DNA of 64,000 nucleotides from Granulicella aggregans (GTDB lineage: Bacteria > Acidobacteriota > Terriglobia > Terriglobales > Acidobacteriaceae): positions 372,001-436,000 of the forward strand of contig NZ_JACHIP010000002.1 of NCBI RefSeq assembly GCF_014203275.1, in the 5' to 3' direction. Under the pieces are notes generated by a model. That model did no database searches. It was not told the DNA's origin and was given only the letters and a program-made list of their open reading frames with translations. The position numbers were made by a program, and so were the translations under genes. Shown one piece after another: positions 25,101 to 34,496 of the stretch (the stretch's first letter is position 1; every line of letters starts with the position of its first letter).

Positions 25101-27257
25101 TTATGCGGCGATGCGGAAGCGCTGTACGAGCACCTGAAGCTGGTTGGCCATCTCGGTGAGTTCCTTGGCGGCTGTCTCGGTATCGCGCGCCCCGGCGGTG
25201 GTGGACTCCGCCGACTCCGCAACCAGGGTGATGTTGCGGGCGATGTCGCCGGTGCCTCTTGCAGCATCGGTCACGTTGCGACCGATCTCGTTCGTGGTCG
25301 CGGTCTGCTCTTCAACGGCCGAGGCGATGGTTCCGGAGATATCGTTGACCTCGTTGATGATGGAGCTGACGTCTCCGATAGCCTTGACCGCTGCCTTGGT
25401 GTCGTTCTGGATGGCTTCGATCTTCAGGCTGATCTCGCCGGTGGCGCGTGCTGTTTCTTTCGCGAGTTCCTTGACCTCGTTGGCAACGACCGCGAAGCCC
25501 TTGCCTGCTTCACCAGCGCGCGCCGCTTCAATCGTCGCGTTCAAAGCCAGCAGGTTGGTCTGCTGCGCGATCGACGTGATGACCTTGATGACCTTGCCGA
25601 TCTCCTGGCTGGATACGCCGAGCTTGCCGATGGTCTGGGTCGTCTCGTCGGCCATGCTCACTGCGGTGCGGGCGATGCGCGATGCACCGGATGCGCTCTT
25701 CGAAATCTCGCGGATGGAAGCGAGCATCTCTTCCGAGCTGGCCGCGACGATCGAGACGTTGGCGGAGACCTGTTCGCTGTTCATGGAAACGGTCTTGGCC
25801 TTTTGCAAGGATCCGTCGGAGTTGGTGAGTACCTGCTGGCTAATCTTGAGCAGTTGTGACGAGGCTGCGGAGAGGGCGCTCGCTGTTTGTCCGATGCCGG
25901 AGATGCTGGAGCGGAGATCGGTAATGAGCTTGGTGAGACCGGCCGCAAGCTGGCCGATGGAATCTTCACCGGTGACCGTGACGGTCTGGGTGAGATCGCC
26001 ATTCGCCGTTGCGGCGACGACGACCAGCAGCGATTCGACCTTCTGGCGGAGTTCCTGCGTCGACGCTTTCTCTCGTGTCTCCGCAAGTTCTGCATTGGCC
26101 TTGGCCTGCACCTGAGCGGTGATATCGCTGGCCAGCTTGGTGACGCGGTCTACCTTGCCGTTGATGTCGAAGAGCGGGCTGTAAGTCGCCTGGATCCAGA
26201 CATCCTTACCGCTCTTGTCGATGCGCCGGAACTCTGAGGTCTGGAAGGTGCCGCGGTTCAAGTCCTCCCAGAACTGGACGTACTCGCGGCTCGCGGCGTA
26301 TTGGGGGTCGACGAAGATCCTGTGATGCTTGCCCTTGATCTCCGACAGGGTGTAGCCCAACACATGGCAGAAGTTCTCGTTGGCATCGAGGATGACGCCC
26401 TCGTTGGTGAACTCGATCATCGCCTTGGTGTTTTTGGTCTCGTTCAACTGGCGGTTGCGGTTCTCTTCATCGACGATGCGCTGGGTGATCTCGCTGGTGA
26501 TGCAGATGATCTTAACCACGCTGCCCTTGTCGTCGAGCACCGGAGCGAAGGTGCCACCGACCCAGATGACGCGACCATCCTTCGACTTGCGTTTGAACGC
26601 CTGGTTCTTATGGCGGCCTCCGAGAACGGTGCCCCACAGTTCGCTAAACTCCTCCTGGCTGGTGGGGTCGGCAAAGTTGAACCTCGAGAGATTCTGCCCG
26701 ATGATGTCGGAGGCCTCGTACTCGAAGGCCTTGCAGAAGTTCTCGTTCGCGCTGAGGATGATGCCCTCCGGGGTGAACTCTGCGAACATGTTCATCCGGT
26801 TGACAGTGGCGAAGATGGCGCTAAAGTTCTGCCGCTCCAGTTCCACCTCTGTGATGTCGTGGGCGAACATGACGATGCGGTTTGACTTGCCCGCTGAACC
26901 AGCGATGGGATTGAAGGAGCCCTCAAGCCAGACAGGCGAGCCATCTCCGGCGAGGAGTCTATAGGTGCCGCTGTGAAGCTTGCCCTGGCGCAGGTTATCC
27001 CACAACTGCCGGTACTCGGCTGAGCGCTGCTCTGCGGGGCGAAGGAGAGCACTGTGCATCGAACCTGCGAGCGCTTCGGGAGAGGAGCATAGCAATTTTG
27101 CGAAGACATCGTTCGCAAAGAGAATCTTTCCGTCGAGATCAAGCTCAACGACGGACTGGGTGCGAGCGACGGCGGCGAGCTGACGCACCAGGTCAATCGG
27201 GTTTTCAACCTGCTGCGCTGCTAGATCTTCGTGTACGTTTTCAAGATTTGTTTCCAT
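25101..27257 (-). CDS. Soluble methyl-accepting chemotaxis protein with three PAS domains
   Basis: 718 residues with no transmembrane segment, so a cytoplasmic receptor. Three PAS-PAC units follow one another: about 25-145 ([17 protein letters not shown]), 145-270 ([20 protein letters not shown]) and 270-390 ([20 protein letters not shown]). A HAMP-like segment comes next ([21 protein letters not shown]), then the MCP signalling hairpin with its conserved tip ([32 protein letters not shown]). The second and third PAS domains share ANENFC, suggesting duplication. PAS domains often hold haem or flavin, so redox or oxygen sensing is a reasonable guess. The ATG at 27257 has GGAGAGGA upstream. Confidence 0.93.
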   Translation of the reverse strand: METNLENVHEDLAAQQVENPIDLVRQLAAVARTQSVVELDLDGKILFANDVFAKLLCSSPEALAGSMHSALLRPAEQRSAEYRQLWDNLRQGKLHSGTYRLLAGDGSPVWLEGSFNPIAGSAGKSNRIVMFAHDITEVELERQNFSAIFATVNRMNMFAEFTPEGIILSANENFCKAFEYEASDIIGQNLSRFNFADPTSQEEFSELWGTVLGGRHKNQAFKRKSKDGRVIWVGGTFAPVLDDKGSVVKIICITSEITQRIVDEENRNRQLNETKNTKAMIEFTNEGVILDANENFCHVLGYTLSEIKGKHHRIFVDPQYAASREYVQFWEDLNRGTFQTSEFRRIDKSGKDVWIQATYSPLFDINGKVDRVTKLASDITAQVQAKANAELAETREKASTQELRQKVESLLVVVAATANGDLTQTVTVTGEDSIGQLAAGLTKLITDLRSSISGIGQTASALSAASSQLLKISQQVLTNSDGSLQKAKTVSMNSEQVSANVSIVAASSEEMLASIREISKSASGASRIARTAVSMADETTQTIGKLGVSSQEIGKVIKVITSIAQQTNLLALNATIEAARAGEAGKGFAVVANEVKELAKETARATGEISLKIEAIQNDTKAAVKAIGDVSSIINEVNDISGTIASAVEEQTATTNEIGRNVTDAARGTGDIARNITLVAESAESTTAGARDTETAAKELTEMANQLQVLVQRFRIAA

Positions 27258-27304
27258 GATGGCTTGGTCCTCTCCGTGTTTCAAACTTGAATCAGAATTT
27301 GGGT

Positions 27305-27751
27305 CTAACTGCAGGCGTTCTCAAAGACGTTGGCGGTATCGAGGACGAGCATCAACTCGTCCTTGGTGCGGAAGACGCATTCGATCATCTGGCGCTGTTC
27401 GTAGGGCATGTTCTCCGGTACGGGAGCGCGGGCAGAGAGGGGAAGATCGATGACGTCGCAGACCTCGTCGACGAGCAGGCTGATGACGGAGTCGCCGGAG
27501 CGAATGGCGATGTTGACGCGTGTGTCTTCGCCTTCGGCGGCCGGCAGACCGAGGCTGCGGCGCGTATCGATGGCGATGACGATCTGACCGCGTAGATTGA
27601 TGAGGCCTTCGATGGCGCGCGGCGCGAGCGGAACGGGGCTCATCTCCTGGCGGCGGATGAGCTCCTGCACCTTCAACACCTCAACACCGAGGAATAAATC
27701 TGCAACGCGGAAGGTTGCATATTGGCGGGAGTCTTCAGTCGATGGGGTCAT
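27305..27751 (-). CDS. cheW: Chemotaxis coupling protein CheW
   Basis: 148 residues. CheW SH3-like fold: [54 protein letters not shown]. It couples the receptor to CheA. Its ATG overlaps the cheA stop by 4 nt, and the receptor gene follows 47 bp later. Confidence 0.94.
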   Translation of the reverse strand: MTPSTEDSRQYATFRVADLFLGVEVLKVQELIRRQEMSPVPLAPRAIEGLINLRGQIVIAIDTRRSLGLPAAEGEDTRVNIAIRSGDSVISLLVDEVCDVIDLPLSARAPVPENMPYEQRQMIECVFRTKDELMLVLDTANVFENACS

Positions 27752-30555
27752 GCCGCCTCCTCGTACATTGCCTGGTGATAGTGGCCGCTGGGGCGGACGA
27801 GCGACGAGATGGATGCGAGCAGGTCCTCACGGTTCGAGCGCATGATGCGGGCGTCGTAGGAGAGGCCGTCGGGAACGTATGCGTCCAACTGCTCGGGGTG
27901 ATCGACCAGGCCGAGAATGGGTGTGCGGTCGAACTGCTTGTCGCGGCGAAGCGCCTTGAGCGTGTCGAAGCCGGAACGACCTTCCGGCACTGCGGCGATG
28001 ACGATGTCGAAGCTGGATTGGCGGATGCGTGGCATCGCGTCCCCTACAGAGTTCGCGGAGGTAACATCGAAGCCCGAGGCGCCAAGGTATTCGGCGATCA
28101 TCTCGCGTGCGGGCAGGCAGGAGTCGAGCAGAAGTATGGTGTGGCCTTGCGAGCCGATGTCGTCGGAGTTGAGCCAGTTCCCTCCCCCGGCGCTGACGAC
28201 GGCGTGGAGGTCGAGGAGGTCCGTGATCTTGCCGCCGATGACTGCGGAACCTAGCAAGCCTGGAGCAGCAGCGCCGCGACGGACGGTGACGGCTTCGTCG
28301 ACGATGTCGACGATCTGGTCGACGATGACACCGATGCGGCGTGCGCCATCGGTGAAGACGATGAGCTGGATGATCTCTTCGGCGAAGGCGTCGTGGCCGG
28401 AGCCGGGTTCGAGCACGGAGGCGAGATCGACGAGTGGGAGGATGTCGCCGCGATAGTGCAGCACGGATTGGCCGGCGGCGCGTTCGACCGTGTTGGTGGG
28501 GATCTTCTCGAGACGAGCAACCAGCGGCAGCGGGACGGCGATGCGGTGGAAGTTCCCGGCACGGAAGAGCAGCAGCATCTTGGTGGGCAGCGCGGCCTGC
28601 TGCGGGCCGGAGCGGGAGGAGTCGACCGTGGCTGAGGAGTTGCGGCCTTGGAGATTCGCGAGCCGCGCAAGGCCCGCGACATCGAGGATGAGGGCGGGAA
28701 GGCCATCGCCCATGATGGTGCCGCCGAGGTAGCAATCGAGGCCCTTCAACTGACGGCCAAGCGGCTTGACGACGATCTCCTGCGTGTCGTGGATGGCATC
28801 GACGACGAGGCCAAGGCTGCGGTTCTCCGCCTGCAGGACGACGATGCTGACGGCCTCCGGTTCGCCTTCCGGCATGGACTTGCCGAGAATGCGACGAAGA
28901 TAGACGAGCGGAAGTAGCTGGCCGCGATAGTGGAAGATGGGAGTGCCGTGCAGACTCTTGATGCGCTCTTCGATCTTGACTCCCTCCAGACGGACTAACT
29001 CGAGTAGATTCGCCTGGGGAACGACGAAGCGTTCGTCACGGGTTGGCGCAACATGCGAGCCGTTCGAGGAAGCTACCACCTTCGGCGTGAGCGAGACGAT
29101 GAGGCCGGGGATGATCGCGAGTGTGAGTGGGATACGGATGCGGATGGTCGTGCCATAGGGCTTGCCTTCGAGGATCTCGACATTGCCGCCGATCTTCTCG
29201 ATGTTGGTCTTGACTACATCCATGCCGACACCGCGGCCTGAGATGCTTGTCACCTTCTCCGCGGTGGAGAAGCCGGGAGCGAAGATGAGTTCGCGTGCCG
29301 ACTGGTCGTTCATCTGAGCGGCCTGCTCTTCGGTGATGAGGCCCTTCTCGATGGCCTTGGTGCGCATCTTGTTGGGGTCGATGCCTGCGCCGTCGTCGGT
29401 GATCTCGATGTTGACGACGCCGCCTTCGTGGAAGGCGCGCAGAAGCAGGCGGCCTTCGGGATCTTTGCCCTTGCCGGTGCGGGTCGCGGGGTTCTCCACG
29501 CCGTGGTCGCAGGAGTTGCGGACGATGTGTGTGAGCGGATCCTTGATGGCCTCGATGATGGTCTTGTCGAGTTCGGTGTCCGCACCGATCATCTCGATGG
29601 AGATCTGCTTACCCACCTGCGAAGCGAGGTCGCGCACGACACGCGGCAGCTTATTCCAGACAACGCCTATAGGCTGCATGCGCGTCTTCATCACGCCTTC
29701 CTGCAACTCGCTGGTGATGAGGTTCAGGCGCTGGGTGGTCTTCTGCAGCGACATGCTCTGGGTGCTGGAGTTCTGCAGGAGCTGGTTGCGGGCGAGGACG
29801 AGTTCGCCGACCAGATTCATCAACTTGTCGAGCAGGCCGACGTCGACACGGATGGTGGAGTCGGTAGATGCGGCAGGGGCCTTCGCAGGGGCAGCGGGCG
29901 TGGCGGGTGGAGGCGGCGGTGCTGGAATGGGCGCAGCGGCGACGGGAGCCAGTGGTGGTGGCGCAGCCTGCACGGGCGGCGGAGGCGCTACGGCTACTGG
30001 AACAGGAGCGGGCGGCGCGGCTACAGGGACCGGAGCGGGTGTTGGCGCGGCGGGCGGAAGCGGAGCTGTTGCAACTGGGACTTCCACCACTGGCGAAGGG
30101 ACAGCGGCAACCGGCGCGGGCGGCGCAGGGGCAGCATGTGCCGCTTCCGCGCCGCAGGAGTCGTGCGCGATCTCGAGGCGGCCTATGAGTTCGGCGCAGT
30201 CGACGTCGCCTTCGACGCCGGTCTGCTCAATGTTGACCAGCAGTATCTTGATCTTGTCGACCGCTTCGAGGATGAGCGAGATGACGTCGGGCGTGAGCGT
30301 ACGCTGCCCCGCGCGGGCCTGGGCGAGGATGTTCTCCGTAATGTGAGCGGTCGCGCTGAGCAGGTCGAAGCCGAAGAAGCCGCACGTCCCCTTGATGGTA
30401 TGGATCGTGCGAAAGACGCTGGAGATAAGGGCGTTATTCTCGGGTGTCTTTTCGAGTTTGACGATCTCGTCATCGAGCGTGGCGAGATTCTCGTTGCTCT
30501 CGATGAGGAATTGGCGAATGTCTTCGTCCCGTTCCTCTTGTTCGTTCACATCCAT
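27748..30555 (-). CDS. cheA: Chemotaxis histidine kinase CheA with two CheW-like domains and a degenerate receiver
   Basis: 935 residues. Hpt domain with phosphoacceptor His52 (FRTIHTIKGTCGFFGF). A very Pro/Ala-rich linker spans about 145-235. Dimerisation helices (RVDVGLLDKLMNLVGELVLA) precede a HATPase with N box NSCDHGVENP, G1 DDGAGID and G2 SGRGVGMDVV. Two tandem CheW-like domains follow, about 520-660 and 670-800. The last ~120 residues have a receiver-like pattern (HTILLLDSCLPAREMIAEYL), but the phosphoacceptor position reads FDIVIAAVPEG and the switch Lys is absent, so it probably cannot be phosphorylated. Start MDVNEQ at 30555 is preferred over a GTG at 30576. Confidence 0.93.
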   Translation of the reverse strand: MDVNEQEERDEDIRQFLIESNENLATLDDEIVKLEKTPENNALISSVFRTIHTIKGTCGFFGFDLLSATAHITENILAQARAGQRTLTPDVISLILEAVDKIKILLVNIEQTGVEGDVDCAELIGRLEIAHDSCGAEAAHAAPAPPAPVAAVPSPVVEVPVATAPLPPAAPTPAPVPVAAPPAPVPVAVAPPPPVQAAPPPLAPVAAAPIPAPPPPPATPAAPAKAPAASTDSTIRVDVGLLDKLMNLVGELVLARNQLLQNSSTQSMSLQKTTQRLNLITSELQEGVMKTRMQPIGVVWNKLPRVVRDLASQVGKQISIEMIGADTELDKTIIEAIKDPLTHIVRNSCDHGVENPATRTGKGKDPEGRLLLRAFHEGGVVNIEITDDGAGIDPNKMRTKAIEKGLITEEQAAQMNDQSARELIFAPGFSTAEKVTSISGRGVGMDVVKTNIEKIGGNVEILEGKPYGTTIRIRIPLTLAIIPGLIVSLTPKVVASSNGSHVAPTRDERFVVPQANLLELVRLEGVKIEERIKSLHGTPIFHYRGQLLPLVYLRRILGKSMPEGEPEAVSIVVLQAENRSLGLVVDAIHDTQEIVVKPLGRQLKGLDCYLGGTIMGDGLPALILDVAGLARLANLQGRNSSATVDSSRSGPQQAALPTKMLLLFRAGNFHRIAVPLPLVARLEKIPTNTVERAAGQSVLHYRGDILPLVDLASVLEPGSGHDAFAEEIIQLIVFTDGARRIGVIVDQIVDIVDEAVTVRRGAAAPGLLGSAVIGGKITDLLDLHAVVSAGGGNWLNSDDIGSQGHTILLLDSCLPAREMIAEYLGASGFDVTSANSVGDAMPRIRQSSFDIVIAAVPEGRSGFDTLKALRRDKQFDRTPILGLVDHPEQLDAYVPDGLSYDARIMRSNREDLLASISSLVRPSGHYHQAMYEEAA

Positions 30556-30744
30556 ACCGGGCAGACCTCTTCTCACATGCCTTTATCGGACAGGAACGAA
30601 AGAGGATTACCGGCACGGTGCAGAAAAATGGAACACCTTCGGGCTAGTGGTGTCCCATTTCCCTCCATCGGAAGTTTCATCCCAGCCTCTCAACCCTGCG
30701 CGCGTGCTGCCGATGAACTGCGTAGAAGGACGGGGGTTTGCTCG

Positions 30745-31134
30745 ATGCGTGCGTTGATAATCGACGATTCACTTTTGTTGCGGAAGATGGTGCAGAAGGC
30801 GGTGAATACCGCGATCCCCGCGATCAACCAGTTTGAGTATGCCGGGGACGGCATTGAGGCCGTCCAGGTGCTGCGCTCCGCGCTGCGCAGCCAGCAGAAG
30901 TACGACCTGATCGTGACCGATACAAATATGCCGAAGATGAGCGGGCTGGAGTTCATGGAGCGTATCCAGAAAGAGAAGCTCTGCCCAGGGACGCACATCA
31001 TCATGATTACGACGGAGAACAGCCCCGAGCACGTGGCGCGGGCGAAGGCGGCGGGGTCGAAGGGGAATATCTCGAAGCCGTTTACGGCGGAGCAGGTACG
31101 GGCGGTGCTGAGTCCGCTGTTTCCGGGGAAGTAG
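30745..31134 (+). CDS. CheY-like response regulator, divergent from cheA
   Basis: 129 residues, receiver only. IIDDSLLLRKM, phosphoacceptor in DLIVTDTNMPKMSG, switch Thr in IMITTE, Lys in ISKPFT. The ATG follows a GGGGG ribosome site. It is transcribed away from cheA across a ~190-bp intergenic region and may be a second output or phosphate sink. It is followed by a dispersed palindrome. Confidence 0.9.
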   Translation: MRALIIDDSLLLRKMVQKAVNTAIPAINQFEYAGDGIEAVQVLRSALRSQQKYDLIVTDTNMPKMSGLEFMERIQKEKLCPGTHIIMITTENSPEHVARAKAAGSKGNISKPFTAEQVRAVLSPLFPGK

Positions 31135-31162
31135 GCGTTAGGGCAGGGCTTGAGAAGTAGAT

Positions 31163-31218
31163 CCTCCGCTGCTGTTGATCACGAGAAGACTGTGATCAAC
31201 AGCAGCGAGGGATGACAA
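31163..31218. repeat. Dispersed palindromic repeat ending in GGGATGACAA
   Basis: Perfect 16-bp hairpin (31167-31182 with 31192-31207, 9-nt loop), bounded by AGATCCTC on the left and GAGGGATGACAAAG on the right. Same end signature as 21951-22020. It lies between the convergent CheY-like and cysS genes and could also end both transcripts. Confidence 0.6.
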
Positions 31219-31270
31219 AGGTTGGGTGGGTGGCTCGCGGGCGGTATCTGCGGGCGAAGAGTTCCTTTGG

Positions 31271-32773
31271 TTACTGGCGTTTCCAGCGAACGCCGTCCTT
31301 GCCATCTTCGAGCAGGATGCCCTTAGCGAGCAGGTCGTTGCGGATGGCATCGGCGCGGGCGAAGTTGCGTGACTTCTTGGCCTGGGTGCGTTCGGCGACG
31401 AGGGCGTCGATGTCGGCGTCCGAAAACGCGAGCTTCTCGACAAGGTTTGTAGCGACCTCATCCATGCGGTCTTCGCGCTCGGCCCAGGCGATCGCTTCGC
31501 GGGTGATGGCAGCATCGTTGTCCGTGAGGACAGCGAAGACGCCGTCGAAGAGCGTGAGCACCGAAAGAATCTCAGTGACATTTTCAGACTGCAGCGTGCC
31601 AGCGTCAGCGGCGGAGTTCGCCGCGCGGACTAGGTCGAAGATGGCGGCGCGGGCCTCGGCGGTGTTCAGGTCGTTGGCCAGTGAGGCCGTGTAGCCAGCG
31701 CGGGCCTTCGCCGTGGCTGCGGCTATCTCGGGGTTTAGACCGGCAGCAAAGCCGCCCTTCAACATCCGCTGGTGGAACGTCCGTAGACGATCGATGGCGT
31801 TGGTCGATTCGATCAGGCCGTCGAAGGTGAAGTTGAGCTGGTGCCGGTACGGGACCGAGATGAGCAGGAAACGGATCGCGGAGGCGCGATAGCCTTTCAG
31901 CAAAAGGTCGCGGAGGGTGTAGAAGTTGTTGTCGGACTTCGACATCTTCCGGCCTTCGACGAGCAGGAAGCGGACGTGCATCCAGTGGCGCGCGAAGGTG
32001 TGACCTGTCGCTGATTCGGACTGGGCGATCTCGTTCTCGTGGTGCGGGAACATGAGGTCTTCGCCGCCGGCGTGAAGGTCAAAGCTCTCGCCGAGATATT
32101 TGCGCGCCATGGCGGAGCACTCGATGTGCCAGCCGGGACGGCCGGGGCCGAGAGGAGTCTCCCAGTGACGTTCGTCGCCCTTTACTGCTTTCCATAGCGC
32201 AAAGTCGCGGGCGGCGTCCTTCTCGTGCTCATCGTTATCGACGCGGGCGCCATCTTCGAGGCCTTCTAGATCCTTCTTGGCCAGCTTGCCGTACTCAGGG
32301 AAGTTGGCGATGCGGAAGTACCAGCTTCCGTCCTCGATCTGGTAGGCGGTGTCCTTCTCGGCGAGCTTCTGGATGAGGGCGACCATCTCAGGGATGGAGT
32401 CGGTGGCGCGCGGCAGGTGCTCCGGCCTTTCGATGCCAAGCCATTCCATGTCCTCGAAAAACGCCTGCTCGAACTTTGCGGAGTAGTCTTCGATGGATTT
32501 GCCGGCGGAGGCAGCGTTGCGGATGATCTTGTCGTCGACGTCCGTGATGTTCATGACGTGCTGGACGGGAACGCCCTGCTGCTTCAGGAAGCGGCGCAGG
32601 ACATCGACATGCAGGAAAGTTCGGAAGTTGCCGATGTGGCCGTAGTCGTAGACGGTGGGGCCGCAGGCGTACATACGGAGCGCCGGAGCGCCGACGGGAA
32701 CGAGGGGTTCGACCGTACCGCTAAGCGTGTTGAAGAGCTGCAGTTGCGATTCAGATTCCGAAGACACGCGCAA
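31271..32773 (-). CDS. cysS: Cysteinyl-tRNA synthetase
   Basis: About 500 residues. Class I synthetase with the HIGH-type motif [10 protein letters not shown] near residue 46 and KMSKS in [12 protein letters not shown] near residue 275. Zinc/cysteine-pocket residues are [19 protein letters not shown] and [12 protein letters not shown]. The C-terminal tail ([20 protein letters not shown]) is typical. The start is unclear: the most upstream codon is TTG at 32773, with GTG at 32767 close by; neither has a clear ribosome site. It charges the tRNA-Cys encoded at 6518. Confidence 0.96.
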   Translation of the reverse strand: MRVSSESESQLQLFNTLSGTVEPLVPVGAPALRMYACGPTVYDYGHIGNFRTFLHVDVLRRFLKQQGVPVQHVMNITDVDDKIIRNAASAGKSIEDYSAKFEQAFFEDMEWLGIERPEHLPRATDSIPEMVALIQKLAEKDTAYQIEDGSWYFRIANFPEYGKLAKKDLEGLEDGARVDNDEHEKDAARDFALWKAVKGDERHWETPLGPGRPGWHIECSAMARKYLGESFDLHAGGEDLMFPHHENEIAQSESATGHTFARHWMHVRFLLVEGRKMSKSDNNFYTLRDLLLKGYRASAIRFLLISVPYRHQLNFTFDGLIESTNAIDRLRTFHQRMLKGGFAAGLNPEIAAATAKARAGYTASLANDLNTAEARAAIFDLVRAANSAADAGTLQSENVTEILSVLTLFDGVFAVLTDNDAAITREAIAWAEREDRMDEVATNLVEKLAFSDADIDALVAERTQAKKSRNFARADAIRNDLLAKGILLEDGKDGVRWKRQ

Positions 32774-32847
32774 AGAATACCCGCTGCCGGGCGATTGCGC
32801 CGTGCAGTCCGCTTTCTAAAATAATCCTATTTGATTCTAGTCGATGG

Positions 32848-33225
32848 CTATATGGCCCTGCGGCGAAACCGTTCGATTGACCTAGAGGCCAGATAGGAGG
32901 CGCAATGTGGAGTCGCAAGAAGAACGAGGAGAACCACTGCCGAGCGCCAGGTGATGGAGTAAACCAGTGGCTCATCTTCATGCTCCCAAAATATCGGGAA
33001 GTTCGAACGGAGCAACCACAAAGCACTGGCCATACACAAAATTGAACTCACTACGAAGCGCGGCACCATATCGCGCGGGAAGGAGATGGTTGAAATCCAC
33101 TGAAGAGTCAGGAATAAGAGAAAAAACGCAAAGGCGATTGAAGGGGCCGTGTCGTCGTGGCGCATGAGCGCAAAGGCCAAGGCCAGTCCTATCGCTCCCA
33201 CAGCTAAGCCAAACAATATCTGCAA
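32848..33225 (-). CDS. Small four-helix membrane protein, unknown
   Basis: At least 125 residues with four hydrophobic segments (LFGLAVGAIGLALAFALM, IAFAFFLLFLTLQWIS, FVVSSILCMASALWLL, AVVLLVLLATPHC). No family is recognised. Local base composition is poorer in GC than the neighbours. The TTG at 33225 lacks a ribosome site, but AAGGAG lies 7 nt before an in-frame CTG at 33237, so translation may begin there. Located between cysS and tsaD on the same strand. Confidence 0.5.
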   Translation of the reverse strand: MQILFGLAVGAIGLALAFALMRHDDTAPSIAFAFFLLFLTLQWISTISFPRDMVPRFVVSSILCMASALWLLRSNFPIFWEHEDEPLVYSITWRSAVVLLVLLATPHCASYLASRSIERFRRRAI

Positions 33226-33291
33226 GATGATCTTCAGGTTGGCGCTCCTTGTACCGGCTGTTTCGCTGCTGAATACTAACCGCTTTCGGAC

Positions 33292-34446
33292 TCAGCCTAA
33301 TTTTAGCTGGGGGGTGGCGACGAGGCTGTCGTCCGAAATCTGACCGGAGAGGAACCTCGGCCAGGCTGCCGCGGCGATCATGGCGGCGTTGTCGGTCGAC
33401 AAGGCGAGCGAGGGGAAAGCGACCGTGAGTCCGCGCTTTTCTGCTTCCGCAGTGAAACGTTGGCGAAGCTCCCGATTGGCAGCGACACCGCCCGAGACGA
33501 GAATGCTGCGCACGCCAAAGGCCTCGGCGGCGGCAAAGCTCTGGCGCATCAGGTTGCCAACGACCGCGTACTGGAACGATGCGATCAGGTCGAGCGTCTG
33601 CTGATCGCAGAGGCTGGCGGCTCCCGCGGGCCTGAGATCGGGGCTGGCGGCAAGCGCGGCGTGGCGAATCCCAATGGACGGCTTCATGGCGTGGGTTTCG
33701 ACGTAGCGAAGGACGGCGGTTTTGATTCCGCTGAAAGAGAAGTCGAAGACCGGGCCGGTGCGCTCGGCGATAGCCTTCTTGTTCGGCGTAACGGCACCGG
33801 GCCGCGGCGTGATCTGCCCGAAGTTGAAGGTGACGGCGCGAGGGTTGCCGTGGGCGGCGAGCGCGTCCATCCACGGGCCGCCGGGGTAGCCGAGGCCGAG
33901 CAGCTTGGCGACCTTGTCATAGGCTTCGCCGGCTGCGTCGTCGACCGTGCGGCCGACATTGCGATAGTGCCAGCTCTGTTCGTCATGCGACGCGAGGTAG
34001 AGATGCGTATGGCCGCCGGAGACTACCAGCGCAAGCAACGGTAACTCTTCCTTCTCCCTGTTCCCTTCTCCCTGCATCACCACGGCATGGATGTGCCCTT
34101 CGAGGTGATTGACGCCGATCAGCGGCTTGTCGAGGCCGAAGGCGAGAGACTTCGCAAAGGTGATGCCGACCAGGAGAGCTCCTGCCAGACCGGGACCCTC
34201 GGTCACAGCGATGGCGTCGAGATCGGCGTAGGTGACGTTGGCCTCCTGCATGGCCTGGCGAACGACGGGAAGGATGTTGCGGAGGTGCTCGCGGGAGGCG
34301 AGTTCGGGGACGACGCCGCCGTAGTTGCCGTGAAGCTCAACCTGGGAGGCGACTATGTTCGATAAAACACACTGTCCGTCGCGCACGACTGACGCCGCGG
34401 TCTCATCGCAGGAGCTTTCGATGCCGAGGATTAACCCAGTTCCCAT
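33292..34446 (-). CDS. tsaD: tRNA N6-adenosine threonylcarbamoyltransferase TsaD
   Basis: 384 residues. It transfers threonylcarbamoyl to A37 of ANN-decoding tRNAs with TsaB/E. N-terminal LGIESSCDETAASVV, metal-binding HLEGHIHA, VVSGGHTHLYLA and C-terminal STDNAAMIAAAAW are diagnostic of the ASKHA-fold enzyme. Start MGTGLILGIESSCDE at 34446 matches family N-termini; an ATG at 34473 would add 9 residues. Divergent from the CCA-adding enzyme gene 50 bp away, so two tRNA-maturation genes share one promoter region. Confidence 0.95.
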   Translation of the reverse strand: MGTGLILGIESSCDETAASVVRDGQCVLSNIVASQVELHGNYGGVVPELASREHLRNILPVVRQAMQEANVTYADLDAIAVTEGPGLAGALLVGITFAKSLAFGLDKPLIGVNHLEGHIHAVVMQGEGNREKEELPLLALVVSGGHTHLYLASHDEQSWHYRNVGRTVDDAAGEAYDKVAKLLGLGYPGGPWMDALAAHGNPRAVTFNFGQITPRPGAVTPNKKAIAERTGPVFDFSFSGIKTAVLRYVETHAMKPSIGIRHAALAASPDLRPAGAASLCDQQTLDLIASFQYAVVGNLMRQSFAAAEAFGVRSILVSGGVAANRELRQRFTAEAEKRGLTVAFPSLALSTDNAAMIAAAAWPRFLSGQISDDSLVATPQLKLG

Positions 34447-34496
34447 GGAAGCTGTTCCGTCGCTTTCCCGCATCTAACCATCATAAGAGGAAGTTG

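Noticed and set aside
29860..30150. Pro/Ala-rich repeats inside cheA as a mobile or CRISPR-like repeat
   Set aside because: In-frame low-complexity linker between the Hpt and dimerisation domains, with no regular unit.
29428..30744. Long plus-strand frame running into the CheY-like gene
   Set aside because: The part before 30745 is antisense to cheA and low-complexity (Gly/Arg-rich); only the receiver from 30745 is a gene.
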